Assembly (NCBI GenBank): GCA_012955965.1
Contig: JABBZI010000003.1
Location: forward strand, 124,001 to 188,000
Reading direction: 5' to 3'
From: Clostridioides difficile
GTDB taxonomy: Bacteria; Bacillota; Clostridia; Peptostreptococcales; Peptostreptococcaceae
DNA length: 64,000 nucleotides
A model generated the notes under the pieces. The model had not been told where the DNA came from. It searched no databases and was given only the letters and a program-made list of their open reading frames with translations. Each line of letters begins with the position of its first letter. The first letter of the stretch is position 1. Of this stretch, positions 1 through 8,404 are shown piece by piece. A program made the position numbers and the translations under genes.

Positions 1-19
1 ATTAGAAAGGAAAATATAA

Positions 20-1291
20 ATGAGAGACTTTTTAAAAAATTATAAGTCATCAATTATACTTTTATCATGTACCATAATAGGGGCGATAGTAGGGTTAGTA
101 CTTGGTCCAAAAGCTTCAATACTAAAACCATTTGGGGATTTATTTATAAATGCTCTATTAATGATAGTAGTACCATTAGTATTTCTTAGTGTTTCTTCAG
201 GTGTCGCTAGTGTAAAAAACATGGAACGTTTTGGAAAGATAATGAAGAATACAGCTATAGTATTTATGGGAACAACACTTGTAATTGCAGTTTTAGGTAT
301 TACATCTGCATTATTATTTAATCCATCTAAAGGATTAGATGTATCGAGTGTAAAAAGTTTAATGGTGGCTCAAGATGCAGAAACTTTAGAATCAAAAGGA
401 ACATTATTAGACCAAGTAGTATCAAGTATTACAGTTAAAAACTTTGGAGATTTATTTTCTAGTAGTAATTTATTACAATTAGTTATATTTGCAGTTTTAG
501 TTGGAACAGCAATAGCTATGATGGGGGATAGAGGAAACACTATAAGAAAGCTCTTATCAGAAGGAACAGAAGCAATATTAAAAGTGGTAAGTATAGTCAT
601 GCTTTATGCTCCTATAGGTCTAGGTTGTTATACAGCTACAATAATTGGAGAGCTTGGAAGTAAAATAATTCAAGGATATGTAAGAGTGTTTGTAATTTAT
701 TCTCTAACGGCAGCACTGTATTTCTTATTATTTTATAGTTTATATGCTTTTTTATCTGCTGGAAAACAAGGGTTTAGACAATTTTGGAAGAATGCTATAA
801 AACCAATAGCAACAGCATTAGCTACTTCTTCAAGTTCAGCATGTATACCATCAAATTTAGAAGCTAGTAAAAATATAGGAGTTCCTGATGATATATCAGA
901 AACAGTTATACCTTTGGGAATAAATATACATAAAGATGGCTCAGTCTTAGCAGTAATAATAAAAGTTGCATTTTTATCAGGTATTTTAGGTAGTGGTATG
1001 GCAAATCCAGCAACAATAGGTCAATTATTTGTAACTGTATTTGTTGTTGGAGTATTTATGGCTCCTGTAGCAGGTGGCTGACTTATTGGTGAGATGCTCG
1101 TGGTTAGCATCTTTGGTTTTCCAGTGGAAGCAATTCCATTGTTGACAGTTATAACTACTATAACTGATATTCCTAATACTATATTAAATACAACTGGAAA
1201 TACAGTAACATCAATGTTAGTTGCAAGGTTAGTGGAAGGAAAAGATTGGCTTGTAGATAAAACATCAATTACTACAAAAAAAATAAGCTAA
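20..1291 (+). CDS. Dicarboxylate/amino acid:cation symporter (DAACS) with in-frame UGA; candidate selenoprotein
   Basis: A sodium- or proton-coupled symporter of the DAACS (GltP/DctA) family in the cytoplasmic membrane. ATG at 20 follows an AAAGGA site. The reading frame meets one TGA at 1079-1081 and continues in the same frame to TAA at 1291, giving 423 residues, a normal family length. The part after the TGA carries the conserved C-terminal family segment (NTTGNT motif near 1190). By alignment from memory, the UGA falls where the family has the glycine-rich tip of hairpin HP2, the substrate gate. A perfect stem-loop lies directly after it. The call is therefore a Sec-containing intact gene rather than a broken one. 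A plain nonsense mutation (Trp TGG to TGA) is the alternative. Terminator follows. Confidence 0.75.
1082..1114 (+). promoter_or_regulatory. SECIS-like stem-loop after the UGA codon
   Basis: Arms AGATGCT (1092-1098) and AGCATCT (1106-1112) pair perfectly over 7 bp, plus a G-T wobble at 1091/1113. The 7-nt loop is CGTGGTT and holds a GGT. The first loop G is 19 nt after the TGA. Bacterial SECIS elements sit inside the coding region just 3' of UGA with G/GU in the apical loop, so position and shape fit. The codons in the stem (CTC, GTG, AGC, ATC) are unusually GC-rich for this gene, as expected if the RNA structure is selected. Confidence 0.65.
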
Positions 1292-1314
1292 TTATAAAGT
1301 CAATTAATATATAT

Positions 1315-1365
1315 AGTTAATAGATATCTTAATTTTAGATAAATTAGATATCTATTAACTTTTTT
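1315..1365 (+). terminator. Intrinsic terminator of the symporter gene
   Basis: Perfect 15-bp stem AGTTAATAGATATCT (1315-1329) with AGATATCTATTAACT (1346-1360), followed by a T run. Confidence 0.85.
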
Positions 1366-1457
1366 AAAAAATATAAATTTAAGATTCAAATATAATATTT
1401 ATACCTTGAATTAATTAATATAATATATTTTGAAATAGGTAATTTTAAATGTCTTAC

Positions 1458-2141
1458 CTAATTTTGAAAACAGAAGATTTCAAAATTATTTTTATTAAAA
1501 GATAACAAACCCTCATCTCTCATCTTACCAAGTTCTCTTGACATAGAACTCCTATCAACACACAAAAAATCGGCCATTTCATTTCTTGAAAAAGGAACTG
1601 TAAATTTGTGACTACCTGTTTGTTCTATTTGTTTTGAAAAATACATAAGTAATTTTTCACGAGTCGTTTTACGAGAAAGTAATTCTATTTTATTGTGAAG
1701 TAAAATATTTTTTTCAGCTATTAATTGTAACATGTTCTCAATTAATCTATTATGAAATACACATGTAGATGAACAAATACCAGTTACACTTTTAAATTTT
1801 ATAAATAAAACTTCACAAGAAGATGTTGTAGTCACTGTGACATTACTTTTATGTAGTCTAGTACATGCAAATACTTCTCCAAATAAATCTCCTGGTAAGA
1901 GTTCAGCTACAATATTTCTATTACCCTCAATATCTTCTTTTATTATATGTGCACTTCCTTTAAGCATAATACCAATAGAAGTAACCTCACTTCCAACTGA
2001 AAATATTATGCTATCCTTTGAATAAACCTTATCAACAACACCTAGACAGTCCAACATTGCTTCAAGTTCATCATTTTTAATTCCTTCAAAGAGAGGGATT
2101 TTTTTTAGCAGATTTATATGTTTTTCTAAAATTTTTTTCAA
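1458..2141 (-). CDS. CRP/FNR-family regulator, HcpR-like
   Basis: A 227-residue transcription factor with an N-terminal cyclic-nucleotide-binding-type effector domain (roughly residues 10-130, with LPGDLFGE) and a C-terminal winged helix (FSRNEMADFLCVDRSSMSRE). It is divergent from a ferredoxin-hcp operon, which is the usual setting of HcpR-type regulators that respond to nitrosative stress. The N-terminal extension begins at TTG 2168, but the best start is TTG at 2141, which has AAGGAAGTGA four bases upstream. The palindrome at 2156-2169 then lies in the leader. I infer control of hcp and autoregulation. The ligand (heme or none) cannot be told from sequence. Confidence 0.8.
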   Translation of the reverse strand: MKKILEKHINLLKKIPLFEGIKNDELEAMLDCLGVVDKVYSKDSIIFSVGSEVTSIGIMLKGSAHIIKEDIEGNRNIVAELLPGDLFGEVFACTRLHKSNVTVTTTSSCEVLFIKFKSVTGICSSTCVFHNRLIENMLQLIAEKNILLHNKIELLSRKTTREKLLMYFSKQIEQTGSHKFTVPFSRNEMADFLCVDRSSMSRELGKMRDEGLLSFNKNNFEIFCFQN

Positions 2142-2155
2142 ATAATCACTTCCTT

Positions 2156-2197
2156 GTTGCATATGCAACCGATAATTTGTTTTTATTGTACTATACT
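2156..2197 (+). promoter_or_regulatory. CRP/FNR-type operator and -10 box of the ferredoxin-hcp operon
   Basis: The palindrome GTTGC-ATAT-GCAAC (2156-2169) has the 5-4-5 layout of CRP/FNR-family sites. A -10 box TATACT lies at 2192-2197. A start site about 7 nt further would put the dyad centre (2162.5) near -41.5, the class II activator position, and no good -35 is present. The dyad also lies just upstream of the regulator's own start, which suggests autoregulation. Confidence 0.6.
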
Positions 2198-2326
2198 AAA
2201 TTTATAAAAGCAAGGAGATATAAAAATCCTACTACAAAAAAATTAAAAGAAAAAGATGTAGGTCTTAAAAATAAATATCTAAGAAATCAATATTTTAAAT
2301 TAAAAAAATTTTATGAGGTGATATAA

Positions 2327-3055
2327 ATGATGAGAAAAATAATTAAAATCGATGAGAAAAAATGTAATGGTTGTGGATTATGTGTTGAAGCTTGCCATGA
2401 AGAAGCTATAGGAATGGTAAATGGAAAAGCAAAGCTTTTAAGAGATGATTATTGTGATGGTCTAGGAGATTGTCTACCAACTTGTCCAACAAATGCGATT
2501 TCATTTGAATATAGAGAAGCAGCAGAGTATGATGAAACAGCAGTAAAAGCAAACATGGAAGCAAAGAAAGCACAAAAGACAAATTTAGCATGTGGATGTC
2601 CAGGTTCTCAGTCTAAATCTATAAAGAGAACAGTTTCAGATATTGAAAAGACAAATAATAATGTAGTAGCTGAAGTACAAGGTTCTCAGCTTAATCAGTG
2701 GCCAGTACAAATAAAACTTGTACCAGCTAATGCATCATATTTAAAAAATGCAAGTCTTTTAATAGCAGCTGACTGTACAGCATATGCATATGGAAATTTT
2801 CATAATAAATTTATGAAAAACAAGGTTACATTAATTGGTTGTCCTAAACTTGATGAAGTAGATTATGCTGAAAAACTTACAGAGATTTTAAAGGTGAATG
2901 ATATTAAAAATATAGTAGTGACACGTATGGAAGTTCCTTGTTGTGGTGGTATAGTAAATGCTGTTAAGACAGCTCTACAAAATAGTGGAAAGATGATACC
3001 ATGGCAAATAGTCACTATCTCTGTAGATGGAAAAATTGTGGATGGAGAAATTTAA
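2327..3055 (+). CDS. Ferredoxin-type 4Fe-4S protein, hcp partner
   Basis: A 242-residue cytoplasmic iron-sulfur protein. The first cluster motif is C13-C16-C19-C23 in standard CxxCxxCxxxC spacing. A second motif holds C43, C49, C53 (CDGLGDCLPTCP). The C-terminal half has more cysteines (ACGCPG, GCPKLDE, CCGG), which could bind another cluster. It stands 57 bp before hcp on the same strand. Its likely job is electron delivery to Hcp, an inference from context. The ATG at 2327 follows GAGGTGAT; a second ATG comes next. Confidence 0.85.
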   Translation: MMRKIIKIDEKKCNGCGLCVEACHEEAIGMVNGKAKLLRDDYCDGLGDCLPTCPTNAISFEYREAAEYDETAVKANMEAKKAQKTNLACGCPGSQSKSIKRTVSDIEKTNNNVVAEVQGSQLNQWPVQIKLVPANASYLKNASLLIAADCTAYAYGNFHNKFMKNKVTLIGCPKLDEVDYAEKLTEILKVNDIKNIVVTRMEVPCCGGIVNAVKTALQNSGKMIPWQIVTISVDGKIVDGEI

Positions 3056-3112
3056 ATAAGTTAATTATAAAAAATATAATAAATTTTAATAAATCAAAAG
3101 GGAGGAATAAAA

Positions 3113-4705
3113 ATGGAGAATATGTTTTGTTTTCAATGTGAGCAAACAGCAGGTGGTAAAGGATGTACTATAAATGGAGTTTGTGGTAAAAAGGGGGGTA
3201 CAGCGAACTTACAAGATGAGCTTACAGGAGTATTAATTGGTCTTTCAAGAGCAACTATTGGAAATAAAAATAGACCAACAAATGAAACAGATAAAGTTAT
3301 GATAGAGGGATTATTCACTACTATAACAAATGTGAGTTTTGATGATGAAGCTATAGAAAGACAAATTGAAAAAACTGAGATAGAAAAAAATAAACTTGTA
3401 CCTAAATGTTCAGATTGTGCAACCACTTGTAGTAGAAATGACAACTATGATATGAAAAACTTGTGGAACGATAATGAAGATGTACGTTCATTGAAATCAT
3501 TAATTCTATTTGGACTAAGAGGTATGGCTGCTTATGCATATCATGCAATGGTACTTGGTTATACAGACAAAGAAGTAAATGAATTTTTCTATGAAGGATT
3601 AATAGCTGTTGGAGGGGATCTAGCTATTGATGAACTTTTAGGATTGGTTATGAAAACTGGCGAAATAAATCTAAAATGTATGGAATTACTTGATAGAGCA
3701 AATACTGAAACTTATGGAACACCAGAACCAACTCAAGTACCTATGAAAATTGAGAAAGGACCATTTATAGTAGTTACAGGACATGACCTTTATGATTTAC
3801 ACAAATTATTAGAACAAACAAAAGATAAGGGAATAAACATATATACTCATGGAGAGTTATTACCAGCACATGCATATCCAAAATTAAAAGAATACAAACA
3901 CCTAAAAGGAAACTTTGGTACAGCATGGCAAAATCAACAAAAAGAGTTTGATAATATTCCTGCTCCAATACTGTTTACAACAAACTGCTTAATGCCTGTT
4001 AAAGACAGTTATAGAGATAGAGTATTTACTACAGAAGTAGTTGCTTATCCAGGTATGATTCATATCGATGAAGACAAAGATTTTTCTAGCGTAATAGAAA
4101 AATCTATTGAACTTGGAGGATATAAAGAAGATGTTCATATGACTGGTATCAATGGAGGAGATACATTAACTACTGGTTTTGCAAGAGGTACAGTTTCATC
4201 TGTACAAGATAAAGTAGTAGATGCTGTGAAAAGTGGAGATATAAGACACTTTTTATTAGTTGGAGGTTGTGATGGTGCAAAACCAGGAAGAAACTACTAT
4301 ACTGAATTTGTAAAACAAGCTCCTAAAGATACTGTTATATTGACACTTGCATGTGGAAAATATAGATTTAATGATTTAGACCTTGGAGAAATTGGAGGTT
4401 TACCTCGTTTAATGGATATGGGACAATGTAATGATGCGTATAGTGCAATACAAGTTGCAGTTTCATTGGCAAATGCTTTTGAATGTGGAGTAAATGAATT
4501 GCCTCTTAGTATGGTATTATCATGGTATGAGCAAAAAGCTGTTTGTATACTTCTTACACTACTTCATTTAGGTATTAAAAATATTTATATAGGACCTTCT
4601 TTACCAGCATTCTTATCTCAAAATGTATTAGATATATTGGTTGATAAATTTGCATTAACTCCTATATCTACTCCAGAAGAAGATATGAAAAAAATACTAG
4701 GATAA
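3113..4705 (+). CDS. hcp: Hybrid cluster protein (hydroxylamine reductase / NO reductase)
   Basis: A 530-residue Hcp. The N-terminal cysteines C6, C9, C18, C24 (Cx2C-x8-C-x5-C) are the class I pattern of strict anaerobes. Hybrid-cluster ligands follow in the later parts (for example GGCDGAKPGRNYY and the LTLACGKYRFN stretch). Hcp proteins reduce hydroxylamine and nitric oxide and are linked to nitrosative stress. It is the second gene after a ferredoxin-type protein, and a divergent CRP/FNR regulator faces the operon. The ATG has a strong GGGAGGA site. A terminator follows. Confidence 0.95.
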   Translation: MENMFCFQCEQTAGGKGCTINGVCGKKGGTANLQDELTGVLIGLSRATIGNKNRPTNETDKVMIEGLFTTITNVSFDDEAIERQIEKTEIEKNKLVPKCSDCATTCSRNDNYDMKNLWNDNEDVRSLKSLILFGLRGMAAYAYHAMVLGYTDKEVNEFFYEGLIAVGGDLAIDELLGLVMKTGEINLKCMELLDRANTETYGTPEPTQVPMKIEKGPFIVVTGHDLYDLHKLLEQTKDKGINIYTHGELLPAHAYPKLKEYKHLKGNFGTAWQNQQKEFDNIPAPILFTTNCLMPVKDSYRDRVFTTEVVAYPGMIHIDEDKDFSSVIEKSIELGGYKEDVHMTGINGGDTLTTGFARGTVSSVQDKVVDAVKSGDIRHFLLVGGCDGAKPGRNYYTEFVKQAPKDTVILTLACGKYRFNDLDLGEIGGLPRLMDMGQCNDAYSAIQVAVSLANAFECGVNELPLSMVLSWYEQKAVCILLTLLHLGIKNIYIGPSLPAFLSQNVLDILVDKFALTPISTPEEDMKKILG

Positions 4706-4751
4706 AGAAAATAAGTATTTGTAATTAGAATATTTTTAAATATAAGCAATT

Positions 4752-4803
4752 AAAATAAGTAAGAGCTATCTTTATTTAAAAGATGACTCTTACTTATTTT
4801 CTA
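4752..4803 (+). terminator. Intrinsic terminator after hcp
   Basis: Inverted repeat AAATAAGTAAGAG (about 4753-4765) with CTCTTACTTATTT (about 4787-4799), extended by an inner ATCTTT/AAAGAT stem, ending in T residues. Confidence 0.8.
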
Positions 4804-4964
4804 TAATACCTACTTTAGATACTATATACAATAGTACATAGTAATTTAAATGACCAAATAGTAACATCGTTATATAGAACTTGCATAAAATATATATACT
4901 ATAATGAAATTATTTTGAACAAAATTTAAAATTGACAAGGTATTTTGTGTGGGGGTATATGTAT

Positions 4965-5870
4965 ATGAAAAATTCTAATTTTAATATATTGACATTTGAT
5001 GGTGGTGGATTAAGAGGAGCATTGAGTATAGCCATACTTGAAAGGATGGTAAATGAGTATCCAAATTTACTAGATAATATAAATATGTTTGGAGGTACAT
5101 CTACAGGAAGTTTAATCGCATTAGGTCTTGCATATGGTGTAAGTCCAAAAGACATAAAAGAATTCTATTCAATAGAAAATTCAAAGCATATTTTCAATAA
5201 AAGTTATGCAGAAATGTTAAGACCTAAGTATGAAAATAAAAATTTAAAAGAAGTTTTACTAAGTATATTTCCAAAAGAGCTAGAGTTAAAAGACTTAAAA
5301 AAATTAGTAATGATACCTAGCTTTTATATAGGAAATGAAGAAAACTCATGGAAACCAGTATTTTATAATAATATGCAAAGTTCTCTTACAAAGACTAGTA
5401 AAGTTATAGATGTAGCAATGGCAAGTAGTGCTGCTCCTGTGTTTTTTCCAACATATAACCGACATATTGATGGAGGAATAATAGCAACTGACCCAAGCCT
5501 AGCATGTATAATTCATGCCATTGATAGTGGACTTAAACTTAAAAATACGAGACTTTTTTCAATAGGAACAGGATATGTATATAATAGTATAAAGGCAGAT
5601 ACTACTGAATGGGGAGCCATTGATTGGATAATTAATAAAGAACCCGATTTACCAATTATATCTATAACATTAGAAGGAAACTCTCAAATGAGCCAGTTGT
5701 TTTCTAAAAAACTTCTTGGAGATAATTACTATAGACTAAATCCAAAAATGGAAAAGGATGTAGCTATGGATGATTATGATGCGTTAGAATATCTGATATC
5801 TTTAGGTGAAAATTGTGATATAAAAGATGCTTTTGGATGGATAAATAAAAAGAGTTTTTATAGAAAATAG
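4965..5870 (+). CDS. Patatin-like phospholipase
   Basis: A 301-residue patatin-family lipid acyl hydrolase. The oxyanion motif DGGGLRG is at the N-terminus, the nucleophile elbow is GTSTG (GxSxG), and the catalytic Asp is in DGG (HIDGG), so the Ser-Asp dyad looks intact. There is no signal peptide or membrane segment, so it is probably cytosolic. The frame extends up to a TTG at 4932, but a GGGGG site supports ATG 4965 (or 4959). CBASS systems use similar patatins (CapV), but no cyclase or other defence gene is beside this one. It stands alone between hcp and msrAB. Substrate unknown. Confidence 0.8.
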   Translation: MKNSNFNILTFDGGGLRGALSIAILERMVNEYPNLLDNINMFGGTSTGSLIALGLAYGVSPKDIKEFYSIENSKHIFNKSYAEMLRPKYENKNLKEVLLSIFPKELELKDLKKLVMIPSFYIGNEENSWKPVFYNNMQSSLTKTSKVIDVAMASSAAPVFFPTYNRHIDGGIIATDPSLACIIHAIDSGLKLKNTRLFSIGTGYVYNSIKADTTEWGAIDWIINKEPDLPIISITLEGNSQMSQLFSKKLLGDNYYRLNPKMEKDVAMDDYDALEYLISLGENCDIKDAFGWINKKSFYRK

Positions 5871-5995
5871 ATTCAATTAATAATTATGTTTACAAACATT
5901 ATTTTTCTAAACAGATAAAAACAATAAAATACAAGATTATTAAGCAACTTCTTAGGGAATAAATAAAATATAATTTTTTTTAAGGAGTGATGAAA

Positions 5996-6949
5996 ATGAT
6001 AAAACTTGCTACTTTCGCAGGTGGATGTTTTTGGTGTATGGTGAAGCCTTTTGATAAATATGATGGAGTTATAAAGGTAGTTTCTGGGTATATAGGTGGT
6101 CATGTTGAAAATCCTACATATCAGGAAGTATGTTCAGGAACAACTGGTCATGTAGAAGCCATTCAAATAACTTATGATGATGATATAATAAGCTATGATG
6201 AACTACTAAATATATTTTGGAAACAGATTAATCCTACAGATGATGGTGGACAATTTGGTGATAGAGGAACTCAATATAAGACTGCTATATTTTATCATGA
6301 TGAAGAACAGAAAAATATAGCTTTAAAGTCAAAAGAAAATTTGAAAAATAGTAAGATATTTGATAATGAAATAGTAACTGCTATAATTCCAGCAACTAAA
6401 TTTTATGATGCAGAAGAAAATCATCAAGATTATTATAAAAAAAGACCCTTAAACTATAATATGTATTATAAAGGTTCAGGTAGATATAACTTTGTAAAAA
6501 GCCACTGGGATGGAAATAATATAAATAGAGAAGAGTTAAAAAAGACTTTAACTCCTATACAATTTGAAGTTACTCAAAATGATATGACAGAAGTGCCTTT
6601 TGAAAATGAATACTATGATAATGACAAAGAAGGGATTTATGTTGATATTGTAAGTGGAGAAGTCTTATTTTCATCAAAAGATAAATTTAATGCAGGGTGT
6701 GGATGGCCAAGTTTTTCAAAGCCAGTAATAGATAAATCTATAGTTGAGAGAAGTGATTTTTCACAAGGTATGTATAGAATTGAAGTAAGAAGTGCTAAAG
6801 GAAATTCTCATTTAGGTCATGTATTTGATGATGGGCCAAAAGAACTTGGGGGCTTAAGATACTGCATAAATTCAGCCTCTCTTAAATTTATACCTAAAGA
6901 AGAGATGGAAGGTTTAGGATATGGAGAATATCTAAAGCTTTTTAAATAA
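5996..6949 (+). CDS. msrAB: Bifunctional peptide methionine sulfoxide reductase MsrA/MsrB
   Basis: A fusion of 317 residues. The MsrA half comes first (GGCFWC, nucleophile C11) and reduces Met-S-sulfoxide. The MsrB half follows (CGWPSF and [11 protein letters not shown] with the catalytic Cys) and reduces Met-R-sulfoxide. The CxxC pairs that bind zinc in many MsrB proteins are absent; the region reads [15 protein letters not shown] at 5982-5987 favours ATG 5996 over GTG 5987 and ATG 5990. It lies near hcp, another stress-repair enzyme, but has its own terminator and probably its own promoter. Confidence 0.95.
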   Translation: MIKLATFAGGCFWCMVKPFDKYDGVIKVVSGYIGGHVENPTYQEVCSGTTGHVEAIQITYDDDIISYDELLNIFWKQINPTDDGGQFGDRGTQYKTAIFYHDEEQKNIALKSKENLKNSKIFDNEIVTAIIPATKFYDAEENHQDYYKKRPLNYNMYYKGSGRYNFVKSHWDGNNINREELKKTLTPIQFEVTQNDMTEVPFENEYYDNDKEGIYVDIVSGEVLFSSKDKFNAGCGWPSFSKPVIDKSIVERSDFSQGMYRIEVRSAKGNSHLGHVFDDGPKELGGLRYCINSASLKFIPKEEMEGLGYGEYLKLFK

Positions 6950-6975
6950 TTAAAATTAGTTACTATAGACTTAGA

Positions 6976-7019
6976 TAAAAGGTGAAAATAAAATATATAT
7001 TTTCATCTTTTGTTTTTTT
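6976..7019 (+). terminator. Intrinsic terminator after msrAB
   Basis: AAAAGGTGAAAATA (6977-6990) pairs with TATTTTCATCTTTT (about 6998-7011), followed by GTTTTTTT. Confidence 0.75.
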
Positions 7020-7103
7020 GTCAATAATGTGATAAATTATTAATTGTAATCTTATAATTTATATTGATAGATTAAGAATTTAATTTTGAAAGAGAGAAAA
7101 CAA

Positions 7104-8234
7104 ATGAATTTAAAAGACTTTAATGGAAAGAGATTAAAATCAGCTAGAGTTTTTAGAGCAAAGACTATAGAACAATTATCCAAGGAAACGAAAATAAATA
7201 AGAAAGATTTGAAGGCTTTTGAAGAAAATAAATATATTCCAAACATGGAAAATACATTAAAATTGTCAAATATATTAAATTTTCCAAAAGAGTATTTTTA
7301 TAGAAATGAAAATATGACTGTTATTGTAGAGGATAGTCATTTTAATCCTCAATCTAAACTGCCTAGAGTAGAAGAAATTTCTTATAGAGAAAAAATAATT
7401 ATTATTCATAAAATATATTCATTTATGGAGGATTATATTAAGTTTCCAAAAGAAAATTTACCAGATAAAAAAATAATGGCAGACATTGACATAAATGATA
7501 TAGAACGTCTTGCATATAAAACTAGAGCGTTTTGGGATTTAAATAACAATCCAATAGTAAATATGGTAAATTTACTAGAATCTAATGGGATTATAATATC
7601 AGGTATGAATGTAGATAAAAAAGGGGCAACAATCTTTACTCAAAAACAGAGAATTGGTAAAGAAGTTAAATACTTGATATCTCTTGGAAATGATAAAAAA
7701 TCTGCATCAATTAGAAATTATAATTTAGCATATGAACTTGGTTATATAGTCTCAAGTGAACTAAGAATACCAAATAAGCAATTTTCAGCAGATGAGTATG
7801 CTTGTGCATTTTTATTACCAAAAGAGAGCTTTTTAGAGGATTTAATTCATCCAGAAGACATAGACTATTATGTAGAATTAAAGAAGAAGTGGATTGTACC
7901 TATGTCTGCTATGATTTTTAGAGCATATAATCTAGGAAAGATAAGTTACAAGAAATATAATTATCTTATGAATGAGATGGATAAAAAAGGATGGTTAAGA
8001 GAAGAACCTTTAGATAAAATGAAAGGTTCAAGTCCGATGTATTTAAAAAGAGCAGTTGAATTATTGATAGAAAATAAAATAATGAGTACAAATAGTATAG
8101 TATCAAGTTTAGAAGACTTTGGAATAAATCTTTATCCAGAAGATTTAGAATTGTTAATGGGACTAAAAAAAGGGGCATTATCCCAAAATATGAATAAAAA
8201 AAGCAAAGTTATAAAATTTGATGAGAAAAAGTAG
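7104..8234 (+). CDS. XRE-type HTH plus ImmA/IrrE-like domain with degenerate zinc motif
   Basis: A 376-residue cytosolic protein. Residues 1-60 form an XRE helix-turn-helix (RAKTIEQLSKETKINKKDLKAFEENK). The middle has the layout of ImmA/IrrE (COG2856) metallopeptidases: a long linker, the helix LAYELGYIV, then DEYACAFLLP. Active members have HELGH at the first helix; here both histidines are tyrosines, so zinc binding and proteolysis are probably lost. The C-terminal 110 residues resemble the extra domain of long XRE-ImmA proteins. The frame reaches a TTG at 7086, but ATG 7104 has GAGAG upstream. No phage or mobile element is beside it. Likely a sensor or regulator without protease activity. 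Confidence 0.7.
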   Translation: MNLKDFNGKRLKSARVFRAKTIEQLSKETKINKKDLKAFEENKYIPNMENTLKLSNILNFPKEYFYRNENMTVIVEDSHFNPQSKLPRVEEISYREKIIIIHKIYSFMEDYIKFPKENLPDKKIMADIDINDIERLAYKTRAFWDLNNNPIVNMVNLLESNGIIISGMNVDKKGATIFTQKQRIGKEVKYLISLGNDKKSASIRNYNLAYELGYIVSSELRIPNKQFSADEYACAFLLPKESFLEDLIHPEDIDYYVELKKKWIVPMSAMIFRAYNLGKISYKKYNYLMNEMDKKGWLREEPLDKMKGSSPMYLKRAVELLIENKIMSTNSIVSSLEDFGINLYPEDLELLMGLKKGALSQNMNKKSKVIKFDEKK

Positions 8235-8257
8235 ATTGATATTTTAGTATTAAAATT

Positions 8258-8329
8258 AAAAGCAGGTATAAATTATTTAAACATTAACTTATTTAAAAAT
8301 TTTTTGTTATGAGTAATTTACCTGCTTTT
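8258..8329. terminator. Possible bidirectional terminator between convergent genes
   Basis: Inverted repeat AAAAGCAGGTA (8258-8268) and TACCTGCTTTT (8319-8329) between convergent genes. The loop is long (50 nt), so this is tentative. Confidence 0.45.
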
Positions 8330-8404
8330 GGTATAAATATTTGAATTTTTTTAAATGTTTTAAATTTGTTACTTCTCTAAATCTGTATTATTTTTATCAT
8401 TAAT

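Noticed and set aside
1094-1291. Separate 65-aa gene after the symporter
   Set aside because: It is in the same frame as the symporter, has no ribosome site, begins inside the SECIS-like stem and encodes the family's C-terminal segment.
4965-5870. CBASS defence system around the patatin gene
   Set aside because: Neighbours are hcp and msrAB; no nucleotidyltransferase or ubiquitin-like partners.
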